From contig CAJUBX010000055.1 in the NCBI GenBank assembly GCA_910585165.1, positions 1 to 16,119 of the forward strand: 16,119 nucleotides of DNA. Reading direction: 5' to 3'. A model generated the notes under the pieces. The model was not told the DNA's origin and did no database searches. It saw only the letters and a program-made list of their open reading frames with translations. The stretch's first letter is position 1. Every line of letters starts with the position of its first letter. This DNA is from an uncultured Oscillibacter sp. (GTDB lineage: Bacteria > Bacillota > Clostridia > Oscillospirales > Oscillospiraceae). A program made the translations under genes and the position numbers. Shown here piece after piece: positions 6,941 to 13,701 of the stretch.

Positions 6941-7700
6941 AAGCGAGGATTCCAGCCCGAAATACATTGCTTCATGCTCTTTTGGAAAGGACAGCATAGC
7001 GACGGTTTTACTTGCGCTTGAACACGGGGAGCCATTAGACGAAATCGTTTATTGCGAAATCATGTTTGACAATGAACGAAGCGGAGAAGTACCAGAACAC
7101 AGGGACTTTATATATGGAACCGCATTGCCGTTTATGGAGCGGGCAGGAATTCCCGTCAAGATTTTACACCCAGATAAAACGATGAAAGATTTTTTCTATC
7201 ACGTGCGGGGTGAAAAATCGAAGCATTGCGGGAAAATGCTGGGCTTTCCTATGGTGGGACGGTGCGAACTGAACGGGAGCGCAAAGGTTAAGGCAATAAC
7301 AGCGTATTGGAGGGAACAGCCGCCCGGAAGTAAACAATATGTTGGGATTGCGGCAGATGAACCGAAACGGCTGGCACGCTTTGGACGGCTACCCCACGGA
7401 CATTTGGGGCGACGCTATCGCCGCCGTGGTTGCTTCCCTCTTCCGGCACAAGCGGGAAGCGGAGGACACCGCAAAGGAGGAAGCGGCAACGCGGGAACTG
7501 AACGATTCTTTGAGGTTCGCAAACGGGCGCGTCGAACACGGAACGTCCGGCGATCAGACAGAAAACACAGGCGCGGCGGAGGGCTGACAGCCCCCGCCCC
7601 GCCGCCGAAAAACTGCATAGAAAAACCGCCCCGCGCCCGTTGTGCGAAAACGGGAGCGAAGCGGAATCCGCCGGTAAAAACACAGCTTATCAACCTATGA
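6930..7700 (+). pseudogene. Second PP-loop (PAPS-reductase-like) gene, 3' end replaced
   Basis: The first ~150 residues form a PP-loop domain: CSFGKDS near residue 17, a CEIMFDNE segment, LPFMERAGIPVKIL, and KHCGKMLGFPMVGRCELNG, ending at AADEPKRLAR. After about position 7375 the frame stops looking like protein (Arg/Gly-rich out-of-frame reading such as GRLPHGHLGRRYRRR) while another frame becomes protein-like (see 7375-7587). So a deletion or recombination seems to have removed the C-terminal part and joined a foreign tail. The open frame continues to 7700 only by chance. The domain is AT-richer than its neighbours, suggesting separate acquisition. ATG 6930 is chosen, but the ribosome site is weak; GTG 6921 in the same frame is possible. 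Confidence 0.7.
7375..7587 (+). pseudogene. 3' remnant of an unidentified phage-type gene
   Basis: In a frame different from the PP-loop gene, a protein-like stretch begins HALDGYPTDIWGDAIAAVVASLF and continues with a charged helical tail (REAEDTAKEEAATRELND) to TGA at 7587. The ATG at 7339 lies inside PP-loop codons, so it is not the native start. I read it as the C-terminal ~70 residues of a lost gene whose front was removed when it was joined to the PP-loop gene. The family was not recognised. Confidence 0.5.
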
Positions 7701-7743
7701 ATAAGTATAGCAAAAACCGGCGGAAAAGTCAAGATTCAGCGCC
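7636..7743. repeat. Nested inverted repeats upstream of Rep; candidate origin or terminator
   Basis: Outer arms CCGCCGGT (7668-7675) and ACCGGCGG (7716-7723) enclose inner arms CTTAT (7686-7690) and ATAAG (7701-7705), with equal 10-nt spacers on both sides and an AT-rich centre. A separate hairpin, CCCGTT/AACGGG, lies just before (about 7638-7654). The sequence from 7588 to 7948 (361 nt) otherwise holds no gene I can support: a 78-codon frame from 7774 has a low-complexity, Pro-rich product and weak start. An intergenic palindrome just before a rolling-circle-type Rep gene is where a nick site could be, but no nick motif was identified. Confidence 0.4.
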
Positions 7744-7948
7744 GTTTTTATGCGGCGTGGCGGGCTTGTAATGGGTATTAAGATTCCAGCAAAGTCTGTC
7801 ACGTACACCACGGGGGAAACGGGCCGCGCTGGATTCCGGGCCGGTCCCGCTCCACAGCGCCGCCCTACCCCCTACCCTACAACAAAAGAATTTGCTGGAA
7901 AGCCGATCACGCCCGCTTCATCATCCACAGGAAAGAGGGTGAAGCATA

Positions 7949-8770
7949 GTGCGAAGCTTTATCAGGGAAAAGAAAATCTATTGCGGCGATCATTACAGGG
8001 AAGTTGATATTTTCACCTACACCACAGCGCAGAAGAAAGCCGCCAGCTGCGGGAAGCGGTCAAAAAAGGTTCAGGAATCCGAACCCAAACAAAAGAACCT
8101 GAATGACAAGAACGCCCGCCGCTATTTCGTCCAGCTTGGGAACCTGAATTTCGGGGACGACCCGGAAGCGTTGCACGTAACAGCTACATACAGCACAAAA
8201 CATCTTCCGGCAACCGTGGAGGACGCGGAAAAGGAAGTTTCAAACTATCTACGCCGGGTGGCATACGCCCGGAAGAAAGCAGGCTTGCCGCCCCTGAAAT
8301 ATATCCTTGTCACGGCCTACACCACAAAGCGGAACGGCGGAAAGATCGTCCGCATTCACCACCACATTGTTATGAATGGCGGGCTTGACCGTGACACCGT
8401 GGAAGAGTTGTGGCGCAAACGGAAGCGCAAGGGGCAGAAACAGGGCGACCGAATAGGCTATTGCAACGCGGACCGCCTGCAAGCCGACGAAAACGGGATT
8501 GCCGCCCTCTGTAACTACCTTGTCAAGCAGGCGGGCGGGAAAAAGCGGTGGTCCTCTTCCCATAACTTGAAGAAGCCGACCAGCCGGGCGAACGACGGGA
8601 AGTACAACCGGCGGCAGATCGAGAAATGGGCGAAAGAGCAACCGGGCCGCGCCTTTTGGGAAAAGAAGTATCCGGGCTGGACCCTGACCGACGAAGATTA
8701 CGGGGTTCAGTACGAATATAACGACATGACGGGCTGGTCTATCTACCTGAAATTGCGAAAGAAAGAATAG
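7949..8770 (+). CDS. HUH rolling-circle replication initiator-like protein
   Basis: The 273-aa product resembles rolling-circle replication-associated proteins of Firmicute phages and plasmids. Motif 1-like HVTATYS lies at about residues 76-82. The metal-binding HUH segment is RIHHHIVMNG (His 137-139). Motif 3 is CNYLVKQ, with candidate catalytic Tyr190 and Lys193. The N terminus is basic (KKIYCGDHYREVD). Family members nick one DNA strand and stay covalently attached through the Tyr. GTG 7949 is chosen because AAAGAGGGTG precedes it and because the context GGGTGAA..ATAGTGCGA matches the GTG start at 5039. The zinc-ribbon gene follows after 15 nt. It could serve replication of a small element or act in a prophage. 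Confidence 0.8.
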   Translation: MRSFIREKKIYCGDHYREVDIFTYTTAQKKAASCGKRSKKVQESEPKQKNLNDKNARRYFVQLGNLNFGDDPEALHVTATYSTKHLPATVEDAEKEVSNYLRRVAYARKKAGLPPLKYILVTAYTTKRNGGKIVRIHHHIVMNGGLDRDTVEELWRKRKRKGQKQGDRIGYCNADRLQADENGIAALCNYLVKQAGGKKRWSSSHNLKKPTSRANDGKYNRRQIEKWAKEQPGRAFWEKKYPGWTLTDEDYGVQYEYNDMTGWSIYLKLRKKE

Positions 8771-8785
8771 AAAGGGGCTTTAATC

Positions 8786-9010
8786 ATGGGAAAACCTTAC
8801 CGGGAATGCCCATATTGCGGCGCGCATTTGGACGCAGGCGAAACGTGCGATTGCCGGGAGCCGAAACGGGAACACCGGGCGGCGGAGCTGCGGCGAATGC
8901 GGCTGGTTGCCATTTGCCGGGAGGTTGACCCGGAAACCGGGGCCGTCGCGGTCTACGAAGTGGGAAAGGAAATGACGGACGCGCTGCAATGCCATGGTTC
9001 GGGTCAATGA
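8786..9010 (+). CDS. Small zinc-ribbon protein, 3' end probably altered
   Basis: The 74-aa product has an N-terminal Cys cluster CPYCGAHLDAGETCDC (about residues 9-24), a likely zinc ribbon, followed by a charged stretch (CREPKREHRAAELRRM) and VAICREVDPETG. The ribosome site is AAAGGGG, 9 nt before the ATG. Similar short CPYCGAHLD proteins accompany phage replication genes. The last ~8 codons (LQCHGSGQ) read into citE sequence, so the native C terminus has probably been lost at the junction near 8990. It overlaps the citE fragment by 17 nt in another frame. Confidence 0.6.
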   Translation: MGKPYRECPYCGAHLDAGETCDCREPKREHRAAELRRMRLVAICREVDPETGAVAVYEVGKEMTDALQCHGSGQ

Positions 9011-9701
9011 CGTAAACACGCCTTTCTTTTTGGATGACATCGCAGATATCCTCCCCTTGCCGATCCTGGGCATTATGCTTCCCAAAATGGAGCGGGTTGA
9101 AGAGCTCCGTTACGCAGATGAGGCCATGCGGAAGGTAGAGGAGGCGCACGGCCTGGAGCCGGGTTCCCGCTTTATAATCGGGACGGTGGAATCCGCTTTG
9201 GGGGTGGAGAACGCCTATGCCTGCCTCACCAGCTGCGGCCGGGTCATCGGATGCAGCTTTGGCAGCGAAGATTTCGCGGCCAGCCTAGGCGTCGGGCGTT
9301 CTCAGAGCAACGAAGAGCTGGATTATGGCCGCCGCCGCTTGGTTGTGTCGGCGAAGGCCGCCGGGAAGCTGGCCATTGACACGGTGTACACCAATTACAG
9401 CGACGACGAGGGCCTGCGGGCCATGACAGAGCAGGGAAAACAGCTGGGCTATGACGGGAAGTTCGTTGTTTCGCCCAGGCAGGTCCCGGTGGTCCATGCG
9501 GTTTATACCCCTGGCGAGGCGGATATCCGGCATGCCCTCCTGGTCAAAGCAAAGATGCGGGAGGCCCGGCAAAAGGGTCTTGCCGTCGCCGTCCTGAACG
9601 GAAAGATGCTGGATAAGCCGGTGCTCCAGCAGGCTGAGAAGACGCTGGCAATGGCCCAAGCCGCAGGGCTTCGCGTGGAAGAGGAGGCGCTTTATGAGTA
9701 A
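8994..9701 (+). pseudogene. citE: Citrate lyase beta subunit (CitE), N-terminus missing
   Basis: The product matches the CitE / HpcH-HpaI aldolase family (citryl-CoA lyase, releasing acetyl-CoA and oxaloacetate) from the VRVN motif onward. Conserved elements present are RVNDVNTPF at the very start, IGTVESALGVENAY with the metal-binding Glu, SFGSEDFAASLG with the metal-ligand Asp, AIDTVYTNYSDDEG, and GYDGKFVVSPRQVPVVH. About 70 residues expected before RVN are absent, including the first beta strands and the FDLED-type segment. What lies before 8994 is the zinc-ribbon gene. The ATG at 8994 has no good ribosome site and is probably chance. The protein is likely non-functional in a TIM barrel lacking its first strands. 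It overlaps citF by 8 nt, the normal operon junction. Confidence 0.85.
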
Positions 9702-11112
9702 GGTGGCAGCTTCGCTGGCCGAGGCAATCCGCCTGTGCGGCCTGGAAGATGGAATGACGGTCTCGTTTCACCACTGCCTGCGGGGCGGGGATGCCGCCAG
9801 CGGCCTGATTGCGGAGGCCATCCGCTCGCTGGGCATCCGAAATCTTACGGCAGCTCCCTCTAGCCTTTCGGGCGGAAACGACGTCCTGATTCCGTATATT
9901 GAGGACGGGACCTTCACGAAATTTCAGACCAGCGGATTTTCCCCCGCGCTGGGACAGCTGCTCCAGGCGGGGAGAATCCGGGAGGTCTGCGAGCTGCGGA
10001 CCCATGGCGGCCGTCCGGCCGCGCTGAAGACCGGGGAGATCAAGATCGATGTCGCTTTTGTGGCGGCGGCCTCCGCCGATCGAAACGGCAATTGCAACGG
10101 CATTGGCGGCAGGTCCGCCTTCGGCTCCATGGGATATTCTCTGACGGACGTCCGCTATGCTAAAAAAGTGATCGTTTTAACCGATCACCTCTCCCCGTTC
10201 CCGGTTTTTCCCGTTTCCATCGACCAGAGCCTTGTGGACTATGTGGTCCAGGTGGAGAGCATCGGCGACCCTGCCGGCATCGCCACCGGCGCCATGCGCC
10301 CCTCCTCCAGCCCGTTGAATGCACGTATCGCGGAGCTGGCGGCAAAGGCCATCATTCACTCCGGCTGTCTCCGGGAGGGCATGGCTATGCAGACCGGAAG
10401 CGGGAAAATTTCCCTGTCTGTGGCCGCCCGGCTGGAGGAGGAGATGAAGCGGCAGGGCATTGCGGGGAGCTACGCCATGGGCGGCATCACGGCGATGCTC
10501 GTACATATGCATGAGGAGGGCCTCATCCGCACACTGTATGACACGCAGAGCTTTGACCAAACCGCCATCGCCTCTCTGGCCCGGAATCCGGGACATGTAG
10601 AGGTATCCGCCGAGGCCTACGCCAGCCCGCTGGCAAAAGGAGGTCCTATTGTCAATGGCTTGGACTTTGTTATTCTGGGCGCGACGGAGATTGATACGGA
10701 TTTTAATGTCAATGTAATCACAGACTCCAACGGCCGGGTCATCAGCGGTGCGGGAGGACACGGAGACACCGCCGAGGGCGCAAGTCTGACAGTGATCACA
10801 GCGCCGCTTTACCGAAATAAATATCCGGCGATTTTGGATCGGGTTACCACGATTGCCACGCCGGGGCGGTTTGTAGACCTCTTCGTCTGCCAGGAGGGTG
10901 TGGCGGTCAATACTGCAATCCCCGGAAATCGGGAGCTGGCGCTCCGCCTGGCCGACGCGGGCGTCCCTGTTCGGGATATCCACGATTTGCAGCGGGCCGC
11001 TGAGCGCTTCACAGGAAAGCTGCCGCCGCTGAAACGAGGTTCCAAAACAGTGGGACGTGTCTATTGGAGAGACGGCTCCGTAATTGATGAGATCAAAAAT
11101 ACAATCGAATAA
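9694..11112 (+). CDS. citF: Citrate lyase alpha subunit (citrate CoA-transferase)
   Basis: The 472-aa product is CitF, which swaps the acetyl group on the acyl carrier protein for citrate before CitE cleaves it. The family core runs from EAIRLCGLEDGMTVSFHH through FQTSGFSPALGQLL, KIDVAFVAAASADRNGN, GSMGYSLTDV, QTGSGKISLSVAARLEEEM, YAMGGITAMLVHMHEEGLIRT (in two halves), RNPGHVEVSAEAYA, EIDTDFNVNVITDSNG and the YWRDGSVID end. Compared with E. coli CitF about 40 N-terminal residues are lacking. The start is nevertheless well supported by GAGGAG 7 nt upstream and the 8-nt overlap with citE, so this may be a short-form subfamily; related lyases (citramalate lyase) cannot be excluded. With citE broken and citD/C/X/G not seen here, function in this strain is doubtful. 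Confidence 0.9.
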   Translation: MSKVAASLAEAIRLCGLEDGMTVSFHHCLRGGDAASGLIAEAIRSLGIRNLTAAPSSLSGGNDVLIPYIEDGTFTKFQTSGFSPALGQLLQAGRIREVCELRTHGGRPAALKTGEIKIDVAFVAAASADRNGNCNGIGGRSAFGSMGYSLTDVRYAKKVIVLTDHLSPFPVFPVSIDQSLVDYVVQVESIGDPAGIATGAMRPSSSPLNARIAELAAKAIIHSGCLREGMAMQTGSGKISLSVAARLEEEMKRQGIAGSYAMGGITAMLVHMHEEGLIRTLYDTQSFDQTAIASLARNPGHVEVSAEAYASPLAKGGPIVNGLDFVILGATEIDTDFNVNVITDSNGRVISGAGGHGDTAEGASLTVITAPLYRNKYPAILDRVTTIATPGRFVDLFVCQEGVAVNTAIPGNRELALRLADAGVPVRDIHDLQRAAERFTGKLPPLKRGSKTVGRVYWRDGSVIDEIKNTIE

Positions 11113-11144
11113 CAGGACAGCAGGATAGCTAAGGAGGTCGCTCT

Positions 11145-11906
11145 ATGAAAAATCTACTGGACCTGACAGGAAAGAAAGCCCTTGTCACCGGCGGCAGTCG
11201 GGGAATTGGCAATTGCCTCGCGCGGGCATTGCACGATGCCGGGGCAGAGGTTGTAATTTTCTATAACCGCACCTGCGTGGACGATCTGGCGGCCAGGATG
11301 CAGGGCAGCGGCCCGGCGGTCTACGCAATCCAATGCGACGTTGCGGACCGGAAGTCGCTGGAGGCCGGTGTGGAGGCTGCCGTGAAGGCCCTTGGCGGAA
11401 GGATTGATATCCTCATAAACGCCGCCGGAATCAACCGCCGTTATGCCCTGGAAGACTTTCCCTTGGAGGATTGGGATGCGGTTATCAATGTCAATTTGAA
11501 TGCCGCCGTATACTGCACCCAATTGGTTGGCCGGTATATGCTGAAACAAGGCTGCGGGCGGGTAATCAACCTCGCCTCCATGAACACGTTCGTTTCCGGC
11601 CAGCGTGTGGGGGCGTATGTGGCCTCCAAGGGCGCCATCGGCCAAATTACAAAGGCCTTTGCCAACGAGTGGGGCGGACGCGGCATCCGCGTCAACGCCA
11701 TCGCCCCCGGTTACATCAAAACGGATATGACCGCAGCGCTCCAGGAGGATGAAGCATCCTATCAGAGCATTCTGGGACGCATTCCCGAGGGCCGGTGGGG
11801 AGTTCCGGAAGATTTGGTGGGACCTGTTTTACTGCTGGCATCTGATGCCGCCGATTACGTCAATGGTATTGTCATGCCGATTGACGGCGGGTATCTGGCT
11901 CGATAG
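11145..11906 (+). CDS. SDR-family dehydrogenase, KduD/gluconate-5-dehydrogenase-like
   Basis: The 253-aa cytoplasmic short-chain dehydrogenase has the cofactor loop GGSRGIG at residues 16-22, NAAG at 92-95, and catalytic Ser145, Tyr158 and Lys162 (YVASK). The C-terminal half matches KduD strongly: NEWGGRGIRVNAIAPGYIKTDM (read in two parts), RIPEGRWGVPEDLVGPVLLLAS and YVNGIVMPIDGGYLAR; length equals the usual 253. KduD interconverts ketodeoxyuronate and 2-keto-3-deoxygluconate; FabG-like or gluconate-type use remains possible. An AAGGAGG ribosome site lies 7 nt before the ATG. It starts 32 nt after citF with no promoter seen between them, so it is likely in the cit operon, an uncommon partner for citrate lyase. 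Confidence 0.88.
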   Translation: MKNLLDLTGKKALVTGGSRGIGNCLARALHDAGAEVVIFYNRTCVDDLAARMQGSGPAVYAIQCDVADRKSLEAGVEAAVKALGGRIDILINAAGINRRYALEDFPLEDWDAVINVNLNAAVYCTQLVGRYMLKQGCGRVINLASMNTFVSGQRVGAYVASKGAIGQITKAFANEWGGRGIRVNAIAPGYIKTDMTAALQEDEASYQSILGRIPEGRWGVPEDLVGPVLLLASDAADYVNGIVMPIDGGYLAR

Positions 11907-12038
11907 AATGGCGCCTAATTCGCAATGCATACTGGCGTATTTTCCCTCCTGCCCATAGAAAGTATTTACTACAACCTGATTTTACAGGCAAACGTTGGCT
12001 GAGCCTATGGCATTATCCAGTCCATCAAATTTACATAC

Positions 12039-12080
12039 AGGCAAAGGATGGCAATCAAAGCTGATTGCCATCCTTTGCCT
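12039..12080. terminator. Perfect 19-bp hairpin after the cit-SDR operon
   Basis: AGGCAAAGGATGGCAATCA (12039-12057) pairs perfectly with its complement at 12062-12080 around the loop AAGC. No T tract follows on either strand, so termination is likely but not certain. It lies 133 nt after the SDR stop. The rest of 11907-12144 shows no gene; a weak GGGGGA/TCCCCC hairpin lies at 12124-12142. Confidence 0.6.
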
Positions 12081-12147
12081 TATGCCCTGAGCGGTTATGC
12101 GGTTATTTTGTTGTTGTCCTTATGGGGGACTTTCCCTCCCCCTGTTA

Positions 12148-12307
12148 GAGACTATCCGTAAATTAGATGTGCGCAGATTGCGCCGTCGAATTTTCCGCCG
12201 GACGAGGCGGTTTTCCGCAGGTGGGCTGACGCCCGGCAAGGAAATACAACGAAGCATAACCCAAAATATACAAGCAAGCTGTGTACGGATTATTTGCGGA
12301 TAGGCGC
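12148..12307. mobile_element. MITE-like element B, 160 bp, TTA target duplication
   Basis: The tips are GAGACTATCCGTAAAT at the left and, on the opposite strand from 12307, GCGCCTATCCGCAAAT (three mismatches in 16). TTA flanks both sides (12145-12147, 12308-12310). There is no open frame of its own. The right TTA is the TAA stop of the minus-strand gene at 12308-12794, just as in element A. The minus-strand core (about 12185-12262) aligns with the plus-strand core of element A (about 105-178), although the tips differ. The tips instead match the truncated element end at 1-51. Confidence 0.8.
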
Positions 12308-12794
12308 TTATTTCCAGTAATCCTCATCCGGCTCCCTGACGATAACATACAGCGCCGTAAGATTCCGCTCCAGATCGTATATCTCGTAAGTGCCCCTCTC
12401 CGAAAGGCCCGCCGGGTCCACGCCATCCGTCAGCCCCAGGGGCTCTTGGTCCGGCACGCCGTCCTCCCATGCCTCCCGGAGCTCCCAGCGGGCCGCGCCA
12501 TCCTCCATAGGAGGCGCTTCCAGCACGATCACCTTCGCGCCGGGATAGACATGATAGGTGTCGATGGCCTCATGGGTGTTTCGTACAGGGTCAAACCGGG
12601 CCATAGACCCGCCCTCTTGGTGAACGCCGGTAATGTTCAGCCGCAGGCCGTCCATCGCAAACGCCCGGGTCTCCCCCCCTCTCCGAGGGGGCGAAGGCGG
12701 CCCAGAACAAAAACACCGCCAGCACGGCGGCGCCCGGAAACAGCAGGGACTTGTAGCGGCGGACCGGCCTTCGGGGACGCTTTACCGAACGCAT
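12308..12794 (-). pseudogene. Membrane-anchored hypothetical protein, frameshifted
   Basis: I do not recognise the family. From ATG 12794 (AAGGAGGAAGGAG ribosome site) the first frame gives a basic N terminus RSVKRPRRPVRRYK, then one membrane helix LLFPGAAVLAVFLFWAAF (about residues 18-35), so a type II anchor or uncleaved signal. At a C7 run (12673-12679, plus strand) the frame changes; with six C the protein continues GETRAFAMDGLRLNITGV to a 161-aa product ending at TAA 12308-12310. The exposed part is acidic, with WELREAWEDGVPD and YEIYDLERNLTALYVIV, and could be an extracytoplasmic domain. It is separated from rpmF by a terminator. The indel may be a mutation or a read error. Confidence 0.65.
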
Positions 12795-12819
12795 GGGCGC
12801 TCCTTCCTCCTTGAAGAAA

Positions 12820-12848
12820 AAGAGAGGGGAGCCCGGCTCCTCTCTCTT
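12820..12848 (-). terminator. Rho-independent terminator after rpmF
   Basis: AAGAGAGGGGAGC pairs with GCTCCTCTCTCTT, with one mismatch. On the minus strand the stem runs into TTTTTCTT. It lies just after the rpmF stop and before the ribosome site of the next gene. Confidence 0.75.
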
Positions 12849-12862
12849 GATCCAACAGAATC

Positions 12863-13057
12863 TTACTTCGAGACGACGGACTTCACGACCTTGATCTCCC
12901 GGCCGTTGTAAGTACCGCACTCCTGGCACATTCTGTGGGGCAGGTGCATAGCACCGCATTTGGGGCACACGACCAGATTGGGAGCCGCCAGCTTCCAGGT
13001 GGAGCTGCGCCGCTTGTCCCGTCTCGCTTTGGATACTTTACCCTTGGGTACTGCCAT
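12863..13057 (-). CDS. rpmF: 50S ribosomal protein L32
   Basis: The 64-aa product has the L32 start MAVPKGKVSKARRDKRRS and the zinc ribbon VVCPKCGAMHLPHRMCQECGTY (Cys pairs near residues 31/34 and 44/47), the Cys-containing form. AAGGAGG lies 8 nt before the ATG. It follows yceD by 46 nt, the classic yceD-rpmF pairing, and is ended by the hairpin at 12820-12848. Confidence 0.98.
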   Translation of the reverse strand: MAVPKGKVSKARRDKRRSSTWKLAAPNLVVCPKCGAMHLPHRMCQECGTYNGREIKVVKSVVSK

Positions 13058-13103
13058 TGTGACACCTCCTTAATCCTACAAAAGGCGCGGAGCGCGCTTC
13101 TCG

Positions 13104-13601
13104 TTATTTGTTCTCCAAAAGGCTTGCCAGGGCTGCCAGCCGGGGGTCCGGCTCCTTTTTGCAGGAGCAGGGGCCGAGGTTCAAATCGGCGCCGCACCGG
13201 GGGCACAGGCCCTTGCAATCTTCCGAACACAGTGTTTTGCTGTCCATTCCGAGGATGAACGCCGTCCGGGCCAGCTCGCCCGCGTCTGCCTTTCCATCCT
13301 CCAGCAGTACGATCTCGTCGCTCTCGCCGTTCTGAAGCTCCTCCGCCAGCATACAGCGGTACTCCGTCTCCTTCTCAAGAAGGAACGCCTTCCCGCAGCG
13401 GTCGCAGACCGCGTCCAGGACCGTCTCCGCCGTCAGGGCCAGCTCCAGAAGGCCCGCCGTGTTGCGGACCTCTCCCTCCACCGTCACCGGGCGGCGGACA
13501 GGGTTCCGGCCATCAAATTCCAGGTCGGACAAATCCATCTCAAACCGGAAGTCCAGCCGCTTGCCGGGGGTATGGAGTATGGGTCTTACATCAATTACCA
13601 T
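13104..13601 (-). CDS. yceD: YceD/DUF177 family protein
   Basis: The 165-aa cytoplasmic protein is of the DUF177 family, encoded next to rpmF in most bacteria; in E. coli and plants family members are linked to 23S rRNA accumulation. Visible marks are a VCDRCGKAFLLEKE Cys pair (CxxC), the acidic centre (ESDEIVLLEDGKADAGELA), and a second pair in CKGLCPRCGADLNLGPCSCKK near the C terminus. The ATG at 13601 (MVIDVRPIL) is chosen over a frame opening ten codons earlier, because GAGGA lies 7 nt upstream and the family starts there. It is the first gene of the yceD-rpmF operon. Confidence 0.92.
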   Translation of the reverse strand: MVIDVRPILHTPGKRLDFRFEMDLSDLEFDGRNPVRRPVTVEGEVRNTAGLLELALTAETVLDAVCDRCGKAFLLEKETEYRCMLAEELQNGESDEIVLLEDGKADAGELARTAFILGMDSKTLCSEDCKGLCPRCGADLNLGPCSCKKEPDPRLAALASLLENK

Positions 13602-13644
13602 AAGTTTCCTCGTACAACAGCTGCCTCGCAACGATACCTTACGT

Positions 13645-13673
13645 ATTATAAAGGATGGTCACGCCAATGTCAA
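13645..13673 (-). promoter_or_regulatory. Promoter of the yceD-rpmF operon
   Basis: On the minus strand, -35 TTGACA (13668-13673) and -10 TATAAT (13645-13650) are both full consensus with a 17-bp spacer, about 40 nt before the yceD ATG. This is a strong constitutive type fitting ribosomal protein expression. Confidence 0.88.
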
Positions 13674-13701
13674 ACAATTTTTTCGTTTTTTGCCGTCTTT
13701 T

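Noticed and set aside
7681..7700. TTATCAACC as a DnaA box near the nested repeat
   Set aside because: It has two mismatches to the TTATCCACA consensus and no neighbouring boxes.
7750..8007. 85-aa frame before the Rep gene
   Set aside because: The product is Pro/Thr-rich without a recognisable fold, overlaps the Rep start by 59 nt in another frame and has a poor ribosome site.
5039..9000. Intact integrated phage or conjugative element
   Set aside because: No integrase, structural, packaging or transfer genes and no flanking direct repeats were found; both inner junctions cut genes.
12097..12303. 68-aa plus-strand frame over element B
   Set aside because: It starts in intergenic DNA and reads through the MITE; the product has no domain and the DNA is explained by the element.
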